A stretch of DNA of 64,000 nt from the NCBI GenBank assembly GCA_003116975.1, contig BGKB01000159.1, positions 62,001 through 126,000 on the forward strand, read 5' to 3'. A program made the translations under genes and the position numbers. The notes beneath the pieces were generated by a model, which saw nothing but the letters and a program-made list of their open reading frames with translations, was not told the DNA's origin and searched no databases. The DNA is from Aurantiochytrium sp. KH105. Taxonomy: Eukaryota; Sar; Bigyra; Thraustochytrida; Thraustochytriidae. Of this stretch, positions 50,410-59,094 are shown in pieces. Numbering within the stretch: position 1 is the stretch's first letter; the number at the start of each line of letters is the position of its first letter.

Positions 50410-52986
50410 ATGAGCAGCGCTGCTCCTCCGACAGAAGCTGACCCCGCCCGCGTGCAACGCGCCATTCTTGAATACCTCAAGCATTACGAGTTCGTGCACT
50501 CGGCAGAGTGCCTCGAGGCCGAGCTCGAGCGGAGAAGGCTATCGGCGGAAGGGACCGCAGGGTCCCGTCGACGGCGCGACGGAAAGAAGGGTCGTGCAAG
50601 AGGTGGAAATCCTGCACGTGAAGAGCTCTCCGTGGCAGAACGCATACTCTGCGCATTCGATGCCGGTAATGAAGACGTTTTTGTCTTTTTGTGGAACACG
50701 AAAATCGATGAGCGCGACCGCGATGTAGACCTAGCTCGGCATATTGAATTTGACACGAGACTTTACCTCGCCGCCTATTACGTTCTCGATGAAGGCACGA
50801 GCGCGCAACTCGAAACAGATGCGCGCATGCGCGCTCTGAAAAAGTTCCTCGACACGCGTGGCCGAGCGCTTGCCAGCGACCCTGCCTGCTGCGCATATTA
50901 TGCACTTCCCCTTTGTGCAGCGCCGCAAGAACACTCTGTGTTTTCTCGCATCTTTGAAGACTCGTGGAGGGCAGAATTGCGTGCTCGTCTCGAAGCCTTC
51001 TTGCAGCTCAATGCGCGAGAAGGCACGCGTCCTGAGCTTTGTGAACTGTACGCAGGAAACACCACGCTTGCAGATGGGAACTCCAAGCCGCACACCAATC
51101 CTCATTCCGCGGAGTCCAAGCTCGACGCTCACGTTCCACGTGAGGTGGACACAGCTCAAAGCTCCGGCCGAGAAAATGTTCAAGCGCTGTGCAAAGCAAT
51201 CTACGCAACGACTGTACAGACTGTCGAGCTTTTGCAACGCGTACGCAACCTTGGAGGACCTAAGGTGCAATCGGCAGTCTCTGAGAGATACATGAACAAA
51301 CTCATGCGCAAGATGCAGCGCTTTGCCGACCTCATCGAGGGAGACCCAGAGGTGGCCGCAGCTGCCGAGTTAGACGGCTCTTTCATGAGCCTCTTTGATG
51401 ATGAGGATATTGCAGAGAAAACCATTCCTAGCGCGAGCGCGGGACAGCGCAGCAGACGCGAAACAAACAACGACCTTCGCATCGATGATCCAGACGACAA
51501 CAGCGATGACGACATCGGTGCGAGCATGCTCGAATCCAAGCATAGGGAAAAGACCCTCGTGCCTGCCAAGCCTACAACAGCAGCCATGTCGCCGCAAAGT
51601 CCGCACATGGAGCTCGACTTCCAAGCTGCCATCGAGTGCCCCGTGCTTGCACCACTCGATTATGGTCTCATCAAGAGCGATCTCGACCAGCTGGCAGATC
51701 GTGCCGCGAATGAACCCATGGCGGCTCGCCAAGCCTGCCTTGTACTTCAGGCGCTTCGTTGGCGGCTCAGTCGTACCCCAAGTGCTTTAAGACGAGCTAG
51801 CGTGCTCGCAAAGTACGCTGAGCACGATATCCTTGGCATCGCAGTTGATGATGGGGAGAGAGTTCTCCTCAAAGCTCTGCTCACTTGCGGAGTCGCCTCT
51901 GTGCGAGAATATGCGGTTCGCCTCATTAGCTACGTGGCAATGGGTCGTGCAGGGCGCGTGTATCTTCTGGCTGGTAAAGACCTTGTGCTTGCGGCCATAT
52001 GGGAAGAGCTTTCCCAGGCCAGGTGGAAGTTTCCGAGAGCTGATCAGCGCTTCGAAAAGGCTGGAAATCCCGAGATTGCTCTCTGCGCACTTCAGCGGCT
52101 TAGCTTGCACCCTTCCTTTGCAGCAGAGTTACATACCATCCCAGAGGGCGCAAGGGTGACGTCAACGTCGTCCACCGTGGCATTCCTCGTCAATCTCTTG
52201 CAAAAGGCACGCCATCGTACAGATTTTGTCAATGAGCATATTGCCGCTCTCGCTCTAAATCTTAGCATCTCCTCTGGGGCGTCTGCCAAACTCGAGCAGG
52301 AAGAAGACTGTCTTCGGACGCTGGAAGCGATATTGTCCGAGGAGCAGTTTGGATACCTTCACGAGTTTGCCGTTGCAATTCTCTATGCAATGTTGCGCGG
52401 CGACACAATTCGCAAAGCACTGACAAATCGAGAGGGCCCGCATTTTAGCCTTCTTCAAGACCTGGTTCAACAAGAGGCCGAAAGCCCTGTCTCTTTGGAA
52501 ATCCGACAGCAACTCATGTACATTGTTGACCTTGTTGAAAACGATGCCGTGGAGCAGGCCATGGATGCGGAGGAAAAACAGGCGCTTTCGCTCGAGAAAG
52601 AAGCCAAGGGCGCGGATCGTGCAGCCGAAGAAAACGACGAACAAATGCCGATCGCGGAACCTGGGGCCAACGAGGTTGAATCCGGGGAGGATATTCCGCC
52701 AGAAGACGACGAGAGTGAGCTCCGCGAGTTCAGAGAGAGTTCTGCGCCTTCTGGGACTCGCCAAGGTGAGCATTTGCTCGTATTTGCGTACAGTCAGTTT
52801 TATCGCAGTCCATCGAAATCGAAAGCGAATGCAGCCGCAGAGCCTCGTTCTCCCATCCTCAAGCTCGTCGACAGCCTGCGCCTCCCCGACGAGCTGGCGT
52901 CAAAGCCCCGACTTATCAACACCCCCGGTTCATCCATGGACGCGCCGTTCGATCTTGGCAACGACAAGGCTAGCTCATCAAAATAA
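50410..52986 (+). CDS. ARMC9: ARMC9 homologue (LisH / armadillo-type ciliary protein)
   Basis: The product has 858 residues. A LisH-type helix pair opens the protein (about 13-45; ILEYLKHYEFVHSAECLEAEL). Charged linkers follow, then an ARM-like helical region at about 415-690 with the ARMC9 pattern: a VREYAVRLISYVAMGRAGRVYLL segment and an ALCALQRLSLHP to LNLSISS series. The C terminus is acidic and disordered. ARMC9 sits at the ciliary basal body and tip and is needed for ciliary signalling and stability (Joubert syndrome in humans), which fits a flagellated zoospore stage. The last 250 bp of the gene and its 3' flank are duplicated downstream (54290-54650). The ATG at 50410 is preceded by CAACC, and the gene has no clear intron. 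Confidence 0.82.
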   Translation: MSSAAPPTEADPARVQRAILEYLKHYEFVHSAECLEAELERRRLSAEGTAGSRRRRDGKKGRARGGNPAREELSVAERILCAFDAGNEDVFVFLWNTKIDERDRDVDLARHIEFDTRLYLAAYYVLDEGTSAQLETDARMRALKKFLDTRGRALASDPACCAYYALPLCAAPQEHSVFSRIFEDSWRAELRARLEAFLQLNAREGTRPELCELYAGNTTLADGNSKPHTNPHSAESKLDAHVPREVDTAQSSGRENVQALCKAIYATTVQTVELLQRVRNLGGPKVQSAVSERYMNKLMRKMQRFADLIEGDPEVAAAAELDGSFMSLFDDEDIAEKTIPSASAGQRSRRETNNDLRIDDPDDNSDDDIGASMLESKHREKTLVPAKPTTAAMSPQSPHMELDFQAAIECPVLAPLDYGLIKSDLDQLADRAANEPMAARQACLVLQALRWRLSRTPSALRRASVLAKYAEHDILGIAVDDGERVLLKALLTCGVASVREYAVRLISYVAMGRAGRVYLLAGKDLVLAAIWEELSQARWKFPRADQRFEKAGNPEIALCALQRLSLHPSFAAELHTIPEGARVTSTSSTVAFLVNLLQKARHRTDFVNEHIAALALNLSISSGASAKLEQEEDCLRTLEAILSEEQFGYLHEFAVAILYAMLRGDTIRKALTNREGPHFSLLQDLVQQEAESPVSLEIRQQLMYIVDLVENDAVEQAMDAEEKQALSLEKEAKGADRAAEENDEQMPIAEPGANEVESGEDIPPEDDESELREFRESSAPSGTRQGEHLLVFAYSQFYRSPSKSKANAAAEPRSPILKLVDSLRLPDELASKPRLINTPGSSMDAPFDLGNDKASSSK

Positions 52987-53095
52987 CAGTGCAAACAAGA
53001 CTGTCTGGAATCAAAACGACTTTCTTGAAATCCATTTCGTGATTAGCGACTTGCGTGGCCGGCCGTGGCAAGCTCAAGGATGATTTGAGATCGAG
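52750..53095. repeat. Source segment of local duplication (unit 1)
   Basis: The last 80 codons of ARMC9 plus about 110 bp of 3' flank. The same sequence reappears at 54305-54645, about 1550 bp further right, with roughly nine in ten bases unchanged as judged by eye. Confidence 0.85.
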
Positions 53096-53136
53096 CTCGT
53101 CTTTGAAGATGTTTTTTTTGGAAATGTGCCTTGTTT

Positions 53137-53457
53137 CTAGACTTTGGAGGTTCCAGGCTGGTTCGCCGTAAGCGTGCGCATTTCATTGCGCTGGATCGCG
53201 GCATTAATTTTGGAATACATCACGACAGTCACTATGACGAGGCCAAGTATATTCCCGACGATACACAAAAGCGCCATTTGTATAATCGTGCGCTGAGTCA
53301 TCACCCGGTCTTCCACGGGCAAGACTGCTTCCATTGCTTGGAGCTTCTTGATGACGCGGAGAAAAGAGAAAAGTGTCACGAAGTATAAAGTTGCAAGGAC
53401 TATGACCACAGTTGATTCGGACGCGTCGTCGATGGCACCTCTGTCGTAGTAGCTCAT
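53137..53457 (-). CDS. Small two-transmembrane protein, copy A (unrecognised family)
   Basis: The ATG at 53457 (MSYYDRGAIDD) gives 106 residues. Two hydrophobic helices (about 16-36 and 62-86) flank a conserved hinge VIKKLQAMEAVLPVEDR. The tail EMRTLTANQPGTSKV is polar. Copy B (54633-54995) shares the hinge, the order of helices and the tail (EMRMLLTHQAGDSKV). No signal peptide and no known family. The gene converges on ARMC9, its stop only 150 bp from the ARMC9 stop, so the two 3' UTRs probably overlap. The frame is intact and third-position differences from copy B are mixed with conservative replacements, so it is likely a real protein. Confidence 0.65.
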   Translation of the reverse strand: MSYYDRGAIDDASESTVVIVLATLYFVTLFSFLRVIKKLQAMEAVLPVEDRVMTQRTIIQMALLCIVGNILGLVIVTVVMYSKINAAIQRNEMRTLTANQPGTSKV

Positions 53458-53469
53458 TTTCTTTCTCAA

Positions 53470-54289
53470 GCTTGATTGTTTTTAAGGAATGCTATGAATG
53501 TTGCTTGCAGGAGATTCGGGTTTGCTGCTTTTGTTCGAGTAATAGCGCAGACCTGCCAAGGAAATGCTGTAGAACTCATGTAGCCCAGGCTCGAAGGTCG
53601 CTAGTTCTTTCATGTAGCTGTTCCCCGACTCCAAATATGTGCAAGTAATCGACGATGTCCTTCACGATAAGGTAGCCATTAGGAGGCAAGCCTGCACACC
53701 GATGCACATCGAATCCGCACCGTGGACACCTGGCCGTGCACCCGTGGACGCCGTGGACATCGTGGGCTGAACGCCCTGGACACCAGAGCTAGTCCCTGCA
53801 CGAAACGATGCCGACATAACGAAGGCGACGGAGCCTGATGCGGCTGCCAGATGCATAGCATGCGCCGTCAAGCATGCGTCGGCCAGCCATGCGTTCAGCA
53901 CGCGCGCGGCCCACACGGCGTAAACGCGCTCCTCGCGCACACATGTTTGCTGCACGTGCTGCTTGCTCGTGGCACGGCGGGCCGGCGTCGCGCCGTGTGA
54001 GTTTGCGGGCCGGCGTCGTGCCGTGTGCGAGCTGGCGGGCCGCACGAGTCCCACGAGCCTCGCGCGCCGCATGAACTATGGCCTGAGTCAGATGTTCGCT
54101 TTTCGATTATTTTAGCTGCTGCTCGCTGCTGCTGGTATCAACCAAAGCGTCCATGCACATTGTGTCAAAGGGTACCGGCGGCCACACGCAAGGAAGGCGT
54201 GCTGAAGTGCAGGCGTTGAAAGCAGCCAGCACTGTGCAACCAATGAACGCTTTACGGTCGCGTGCCAACCACCGACGGCGAGCAACACT
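53470..54289. repeat. Spacer of duplicated unit, with CCGTGGACACC-type minisatellite
   Basis: It begins with AATGCTATGAATGTTGCTTGC, shared with the spacer right of copy B (55055). It contains GTGGACACC-like units at about 53720-53780 and GCCGGCGTCG/CCGTGTGA units at 53970-54030, both again recognisable at 55175-55270. No gene is seen in it. Confidence 0.65.
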
Positions 54290-54650
54290 TGAGTTGCGGC
54301 AAATTGCGTTTTCTGATGCACAAGGTGAGCATTTGCTCGTGTTTGCGTACAGCCAGCTTTATCGCAGTCCATCGTAATCGAAAGCAAATGCAGTCTCACA
54401 GCCTCGTCCTCCCATTATCAAGCTCGTTGACGGCCTGCACCTCTCCGACGAGCTGGTCTCAAAGCCCCGACTCATCAATACCCCCGGTTAATCCATGGAC
54501 GCGCTGTTCGATCTTGGCGACGACAAGGCTAGCTCATCAAAACAACAATGCGAATAAGACTGTCTAGAATCAAAACGACTTTCTTGAAATCCATTTCGTG
54601 ATGAGCGACCTGAGTGGCCCGCTGTGGCAAGCTCATGGACCATTTGAAGC
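54290..54650 (+). pseudogene. Duplicated ARMC9 3' fragment, degenerate
   Basis: This copies the end of ARMC9 (from GGTGAGCATTTGCTCG onward) and its 3' flank. In the ARMC9 frame it has stop codons (TCG-TAA where ARMC9 has TCG-AAA, and GGT-TAA where ARMC9 has GGT-TCA), and nothing upstream supplies the rest of the gene. It overlaps the end of copy B of the two-TM gene on the other strand, exactly as in unit 1. Confidence 0.85.
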
Positions 54651-54995
54651 TGTTCCTAACGGGCCAAGATTGTAGACTTTGGAGTCTCCAGCTTGATGCG
54701 TCAGGAGCATGCGCATTTCATGGCGCCACTTCGCATTATTGATTTGCGACTTCACCACGAGATACATGATGAGTAGGCCAATGTAGCCCATGCTGGCGAT
54801 CACAAAAACCATTAATACAATCATGCATGGAGTCACCGATCGTTCTTCCACGGGCAAGTGTGCTTCCATTGCTTTAAATTTCTTGATGACGCAGTAAAGA
54901 GCGATAAACGTGGAAGCATATATTGCCGTAAAAACAAAGATCAAGCTCAAAATGAGTGCGACATCTTCGTTGGGGTCGTAGGAGTCAGAACTCAT
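54633..54995 (-). CDS. Small two-transmembrane protein, copy B (paralogue of copy A)
   Basis: The ATG at 54995 (MSSDSYDPNED) gives 120 residues. It has the same build as copy A: helix 1 (about 12-34), hinge VIKKFKAMEAHLPVEER, helix 2 (about 58-82), then a polar tail. The base that ends copy A (TAG after SKV) is TAC here, so translation continues 14 residues (YNLGPLGTASNGP). The two proteins keep about half of their residues and the same hydrophobic profile, which suggests selection on the fold. Function unknown. Confidence 0.65.
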   Translation of the reverse strand: MSSDSYDPNEDVALILSLIFVFTAIYASTFIALYCVIKKFKAMEAHLPVEERSVTPCMIVLMVFVIASMGYIGLLIMYLVVKSQINNAKWRHEMRMLLTHQAGDSKVYNLGPLGTASNGP

Positions 54996-54999
54996 CTTA

Positions 55000-55599
55000 T
55001 TTTTTTTTATAAGAAACTTTCTACTTCGCGTGAAAGAGTTCTTTGATTGCAAGAATGCTATGAATGTTGCTTGCAGGAGATTCGAGTTTGCTGCTGCTGT
55101 TTCTCAAAAGTATCGATGGCGCAGACCTGCCAAGGTAATGAGCCCAAGCGACCCAGGATCGTAGCCTGCAAACCGTGCATATGGACATCCCGTTGGACGC
55201 CGTGGACACCCGTGCCGTGCACACCGTGGGCACCCCTGAACGGCGTCGCGCCGTACGAGCTGGCGGACCGCACGAGCTGCACGCGCCGCATGGCCCTGGG
55301 GGCCATCTCTGTGGCCTGACGTTCGCGGCATGTTGGCCAAGCTCGGAAAGTTGCACACGCGACTCGGGGCCGAAGGCTTGCGCGAGCCTGGACTGGCGCG
55401 CGAGCAGCGGAACTTTATGATCGCGTGCGAACCACATGCTCACGCGCGTCTTCGTCTGGACGGGCGCGCGAGCAGAGCAGCCAGGCAGGTGAAAAAGTAC
55501 CGAAAGTATGGGAGGAGCAAATTGCGTTGCGGCAAATTGCGCTTTCTGGGACTCGCCAAGGCGAACGAGGACTTGCGTGGCCGGCTGTGATAAGAAAAG
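55000..55599. repeat. Spacer of second duplicated unit
   Basis: It is homologous to 53470-54300 but shorter, with the same AATGCTATGAATGTTGC start, GTGGACACC units at 55200-55225 and a GCGGCAAATTGCG segment at about 55522. No independent gene. Confidence 0.6.
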
Positions 55600-55860
55600 T
55601 GCGAAGATTCTAGACATCGGAGTCTTCAGGTTCATGCGCCATGAGCATGCGCATTTCATTGCGCCGGATCGCGGCATTGGTTTAGGAATTCACCATGAGA
55701 TGCATGATGATGACAATGCACCATGCTGGCAACCACAAAACCCGTTGATACGTGCTTCCATTGCTTTTTAAGCTTCTTGATGACGTAGCGAAGTGTGATA
55801 AACGTCACAAGCCAGAATACCGCAAAAACAGTGAGCAAAATGCAGTATACTCACATTGCG
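55600..55860 (-). pseudogene. Small two-transmembrane protein, copy C, decayed
   Basis: Minus-strand sequence matching copies A and B, including YVIKKLKK at the hinge and ATGCGCATTTCATTGCGCCGGATCGC-like 3' sequence on the plus strand at about 55650-55675. About 45 bp around the LPVE motif is missing and the frame breaks there, so no full protein can be made. To its left, GGACTCGCCAAGG and TGCGTGGCCGGC at 55553-55585 are remnants of the ARMC9-end segment with an internal deletion. Confidence 0.75.
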
Positions 55861-56115
55861 AAATAAATTAATGCTGACTGCACAAGTGAACAGGACTCTT
55901 GGCAGAGAGTTCTCACGCGGCTCGGCGCTTTCATTCTGGCATCGTTGTGTGTGTTTCAAACGAATCTGTCATTTCTCAGTTACATTTCATCTCTATGAAG
56001 AGACCTCGTTCGCCGCGTCGCGTCAAAGGCGTCTGGCTGGCGTAACCGTCTCTTCCAAAAAAATACTGCGTAGCTTCTTCACCAAAAGAAAGAAAATGTA
56101 CGGAAATGTTATAAT

Positions 56116-57177
56116 TTACATACCGCAGCGTGACATCCAGCTGCGAACGGTGGCAGAGGAAAGCGGAGATCCGGCCGCGTTGTCTGAAAGCATGGCACCA
56201 TTTGGCGCAAAGACCGTGAGCTTGGGAATTCCAGACACTTGAAATCGGCCCATCAACTGTTCTCGCTCGGAAGCTTGGAATGGGAGCGCCAGCCATGGCA
56301 TTGGGGTGCCTTCATAGTACTGAGTGAATCCGCCAGCGTCACGATCTGCACTAATCAGAACTACCTCGACGGGCAAGCCCTCAGCCTTAGCTTGATTGTA
56401 CCAGGGCATCATCATACCCGTTTGCTGCCTGCAGGGTCCGCACCATCCTGCGGAAAAATAAAAGAGCACGATTTTACCTGCCAGAGCCGCCGAAGCCGGA
56501 ACGCGTTCCTTGCCGCAAAGCAAGGTCGCCTGGGGCCCACCCAAGAGCTGCATAAAGGAATCATGTGTGGGCACAGTCACAACTGTCGCGCTTGGCGCGG
56601 AGACCTGGCTCCAGGCGCCGTCTTTGTAGACGCGGTATCGAAAGACGTACTCGCCAGCGTCGAGGTTCTTCTTGCGGACCGAGTTGCCCTTGAGCGAGTC
56701 TGAGAGTTGTTTCCACGCAAATGAGTCTGCGGATTGCGCAGCGCGCATATCTACCGCAAATCGCTCTGCACCTGCCAAGGCAGGCCAGGAGATCATCACG
56801 GCGAACTTGCCGTCGTCCTGACCAATAGGTGTCCCTGCGGTCGGTGCTGCCATCACACTACCTTCTGGGTTTGGCTCGAGCTCTACGGGGTCCGAAAAGG
56901 GTCCCCACGAACCGTCTGCGTTTGCCGCGCGTACTCTGAAGCTGGCCTTGGTCTTGAGCGTCTTCTTGCGCAGGAAGGGTGTCGCCACCTTGTCCGAGAG
57001 CGTCCTCCACTCTTCGGCGCCCTCCTCTCGCACGTCGACCTGATACTTCGCGCCCGCGTCGCGCGGGCGCCACTCCAGCGTCACGCTGCCGTCGCTGCCG
57101 CGGCCGAACTCGGCGAGCTGCAGCTGCTTCGCGCCGCCCTTGGGCTTCAGGTAGCACACGCCGTCCTTGCACTCCAT
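56116..57177 (-). CDS. FN3-FN3-thioredoxin-like protein (nucleoredoxin/tryparedoxin type)
   Basis: The ATG at 57177 (MECKDGVCYLKPKGG) gives 353 residues. Two fibronectin-III-like domains are seen at about 15-107 (VTLEWRPRDAGAKYQVDVREEG, ASFRVRAANADGSWGPFSDPVEL) and 120-212 (FAVMISWPALAGAERFAVDMR, EYVFRYRVYKDGAWSQVSAPS). A thioredoxin-fold domain occupies about 218-353: GKIVLFYFSAGWCGPCRQQTGMM with the redox pair WCGPC at 243-247, VEVVLISADRD, and the cis-Pro region VSGIPKLTVFAPNG. The last part matches tryparedoxin/nucleoredoxin proteins, disulfide reductases of the cytosol. There is no signal peptide, so FN3 domains are intracellular here, an uncommon setting. It is divergent from the MFS gene. 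Confidence 0.85.
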   Translation of the reverse strand: MECKDGVCYLKPKGGAKQLQLAEFGRGSDGSVTLEWRPRDAGAKYQVDVREEGAEEWRTLSDKVATPFLRKKTLKTKASFRVRAANADGSWGPFSDPVELEPNPEGSVMAAPTAGTPIGQDDGKFAVMISWPALAGAERFAVDMRAAQSADSFAWKQLSDSLKGNSVRKKNLDAGEYVFRYRVYKDGAWSQVSAPSATVVTVPTHDSFMQLLGGPQATLLCGKERVPASAALAGKIVLFYFSAGWCGPCRQQTGMMMPWYNQAKAEGLPVEVVLISADRDAGGFTQYYEGTPMPWLALPFQASEREQLMGRFQVSGIPKLTVFAPNGAMLSDNAAGSPLSSATVRSWMSRCGM

Positions 57178-57627
57178 CCTGCTCCCCGCGTCCTCGCTGC
57201 GCCGCTCTCCTCCGCGTTCGCGTTCTGCTCCGCCCGGGCCCGGCGCTTCTCGAAGGACGGCGGGCCGCCCGATCGGGACGCCCGATCGGGACGCCCGATC
57301 GGGACGCCCGATCGGGACGCCCGATCGGGACGCATCCGGAGCGCCGTCGAGCGCGAGCGCCGGGCGATCAATCACCCGGCGCCGAGTCGCCGAGCCGTCC
57401 ATCTCTCCGAGCCAAAGCGCCGGGGAGGCGGCGGCAGCGGCGCGCAGGCAGGCAGGCAGCGGCGCAGCCCGTCGCCGTCCGCGGCAACGGATGCAGGCGC
57501 AGCGAGAGCGAGAGCGAGCGAGCAGGGCGGCGCGCGCGCGTTGGCAGGGCGCGAGGAGGCGCGTGGCGCTCGGACCGGGAGCCGCGCGCGAGGAGGCCCG
57601 CCGCTGCGACAAGACCTCGGGAAAGAG
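57178..57627. promoter_or_regulatory. Divergent promoter, FN3-thioredoxin / MFS genes
   Basis: 450 bp of very GC-rich DNA between the two ATGs. It includes the 13-bp tandem array at 57270-57334 and a GCAGGCAGGCAG run near 57443. Confidence 0.5.
57270..57334. repeat. 13-bp tandem repeat CGATCGGGACGCC, five copies
   Basis: Four perfect copies and a fifth that diverges at its end, each with the palindrome CGATCG. The array is centred between the divergent starts, so it could act on either gene. Confidence 0.9.
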
Positions 57628-59094
57628 ATGCTTCGTGGTGTGGATGGGAGCACGGACAGCGCAGAGGCGTCGGACGCCGCCACGAGAGAACTGGACGTGG
57701 AAACGGACTCGGCGACCAACTCGCGAGCAAGGACGGAGAGCACTACCGCGGGAGCGAGAAGCTTGGCCGTTCTTCCGACCATTGTGTTTGCGCAGTTCGC
57801 AGGGACGTCCTTGTGGTTTGCGCCCAACGCGGTCGCGTCTCAGATCGATGGCGCTGGCGATACGCAGATCGCCACACTTACGTCGCTCGTGCAAGTAGGC
57901 TTCATTGTCGGTACCTTTGGGCTCACATACCTGAACGTGGCAGATCGGTTCCGCGCAGAGGTCGTTTTTGCGGTCATGTGCGCTCTCGGCAGCCTTTTGA
58001 ACTTTCTTTGTGTGCTCAACACGGATTTCGCCGTATGGGCAACCCTGCGAACCGTAGTCGGCGTTTGCCTTGCCGGCGTGTACCCTGTGGGCATGAAGAT
58101 TGCTGCCAAACAGTACCCACATGGACTCGGAGCACGCCTCGGCCTGCTTGTAGGCGCTCTCACACTGGGCACCGCCTTTCCTTGGCTCTTGCGCGGTCTC
58201 GGCAATAGTTTCCCCTTCGAAGTAACGCTGCTCGCGGTCTCAGTTCTAGCCCTTATTGGCGGGGCCCTTTTGCTTCTTGTGCTTGTTCCTTGGAAGGACA
58301 TTTGGCCAGCCTTCCGGGCCTTGTTGACCTGGTCCACGCCTGCGCATGATTTGCAGGCGCTAAAGTTAGGTTGGGCCTCGATCAAGGAAATCTGCTCTGC
58401 CAAGGACTTTCGCGCGGCCGCCATGGGTTATTTTGGGCATTGCTGGGAACTCTATGCATGGTGGGCCTATGTACCCAATCTTATCGAGGCGCATGAAGCT
58501 ACGCTTGAAGTGGGCCAGACACCAGTCCTTCCAATGGCCATGTTTACGTTCTTCGCCATTGCCATCGGCGCAGTCGCTTGCGCTGTCGCGGGAGCATGGG
58601 GCCTGTGGGCTGGCCGAGGCATTCTTCCGGGCAGTGCTGTCGTGGCAAATTTGTCACTCGCTACGTCCATGTGTTGCTGTTTCCTTGCACCATTGTATCA
58701 ACGCATGACTCCTGTCGGGTTTTTTGTATACATTGCAGTTTGGGGCTGGAGCATCGTCGCTGACTCTGCGCAATTCTCCACACTCTTGGCCCAAAGCGCA
58801 CCACGTACTCTCATGGGCACTGCGCTTACGCTGACGACATGCATTGGTTTCTCCGTCACTGTGGTTGGGATTCAAGTCCTTGGGGCAGTGCTGGACGCGG
58901 GCGTTGATCCAGGGATCGCATTTGTGCTTTTGGGGCCGGGGCCAGTGATCGGTCTTTTCTGCAGCTATTCTCGCTGGCCTGTTCATCGCGTTGTCTGCAA
59001 AGAACGCGGCCATACGTTCACCGCAACAGAGCCAGAAGTACCGGGCCGTAGCATGCCAGAAGTGGAGGTCAATCCAATAAACTTTGAAAAGTGA
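57628..59094 (+). CDS. MFS transporter, bacterial-like
   Basis: The ATG at 57628 gives 488 residues with a polar N terminus of about 45 residues and twelve predicted hydrophobic segments. The first half holds FAQFAGTSLWFAPNAV, a SLVQVGFIVGTFGLTYLNVADRF loop 2-3 region (the MFS signature position, ADRF), and the pattern VCLAGVYPVGMKIAAKQYPHGLG in TM4-5; the GIYPVGMKI type is frequent in bacterial and planctomycete permeases of unassigned substrate. The second half starts near residue 250 after a cytoplasmic loop (PWKDIWPAFRALLTW). The C-terminal tail is short. Substrate unknown. A bacterial source is inferred from resemblance only. A truncated, near-identical paralogue lies 3.2 kb downstream. 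Confidence 0.85.
   Translation: MLRGVDGSTDSAEASDAATRELDVETDSATNSRARTESTTAGARSLAVLPTIVFAQFAGTSLWFAPNAVASQIDGAGDTQIATLTSLVQVGFIVGTFGLTYLNVADRFRAEVVFAVMCALGSLLNFLCVLNTDFAVWATLRTVVGVCLAGVYPVGMKIAAKQYPHGLGARLGLLVGALTLGTAFPWLLRGLGNSFPFEVTLLAVSVLALIGGALLLLVLVPWKDIWPAFRALLTWSTPAHDLQALKLGWASIKEICSAKDFRAAAMGYFGHCWELYAWWAYVPNLIEAHEATLEVGQTPVLPMAMFTFFAIAIGAVACAVAGAWGLWAGRGILPGSAVVANLSLATSMCCCFLAPLYQRMTPVGFFVYIAVWGWSIVADSAQFSTLLAQSAPRTLMGTALTLTTCIGFSVTVVGIQVLGAVLDAGVDPGIAFVLLGPGPVIGLFCSYSRWPVHRVVCKERGHTFTATEPEVPGRSMPEVEVNPINFEK

Noticed and set aside
52769..52800. A possible mini-intron GTGAGC...TACAG near the end of ARMC9
   Set aside because: The uninterrupted frame gives a sensible Pro/Ser/acidic tail to the stop, whereas removing 28 or 43 bases shifts the frame.
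54305..54560. Reading the second ARMC9 tail as a separate gene
   Set aside because: It has stop codons in the ARMC9 frame (TAA at two places) and lacks any upstream coding part; it is a duplicated fragment.
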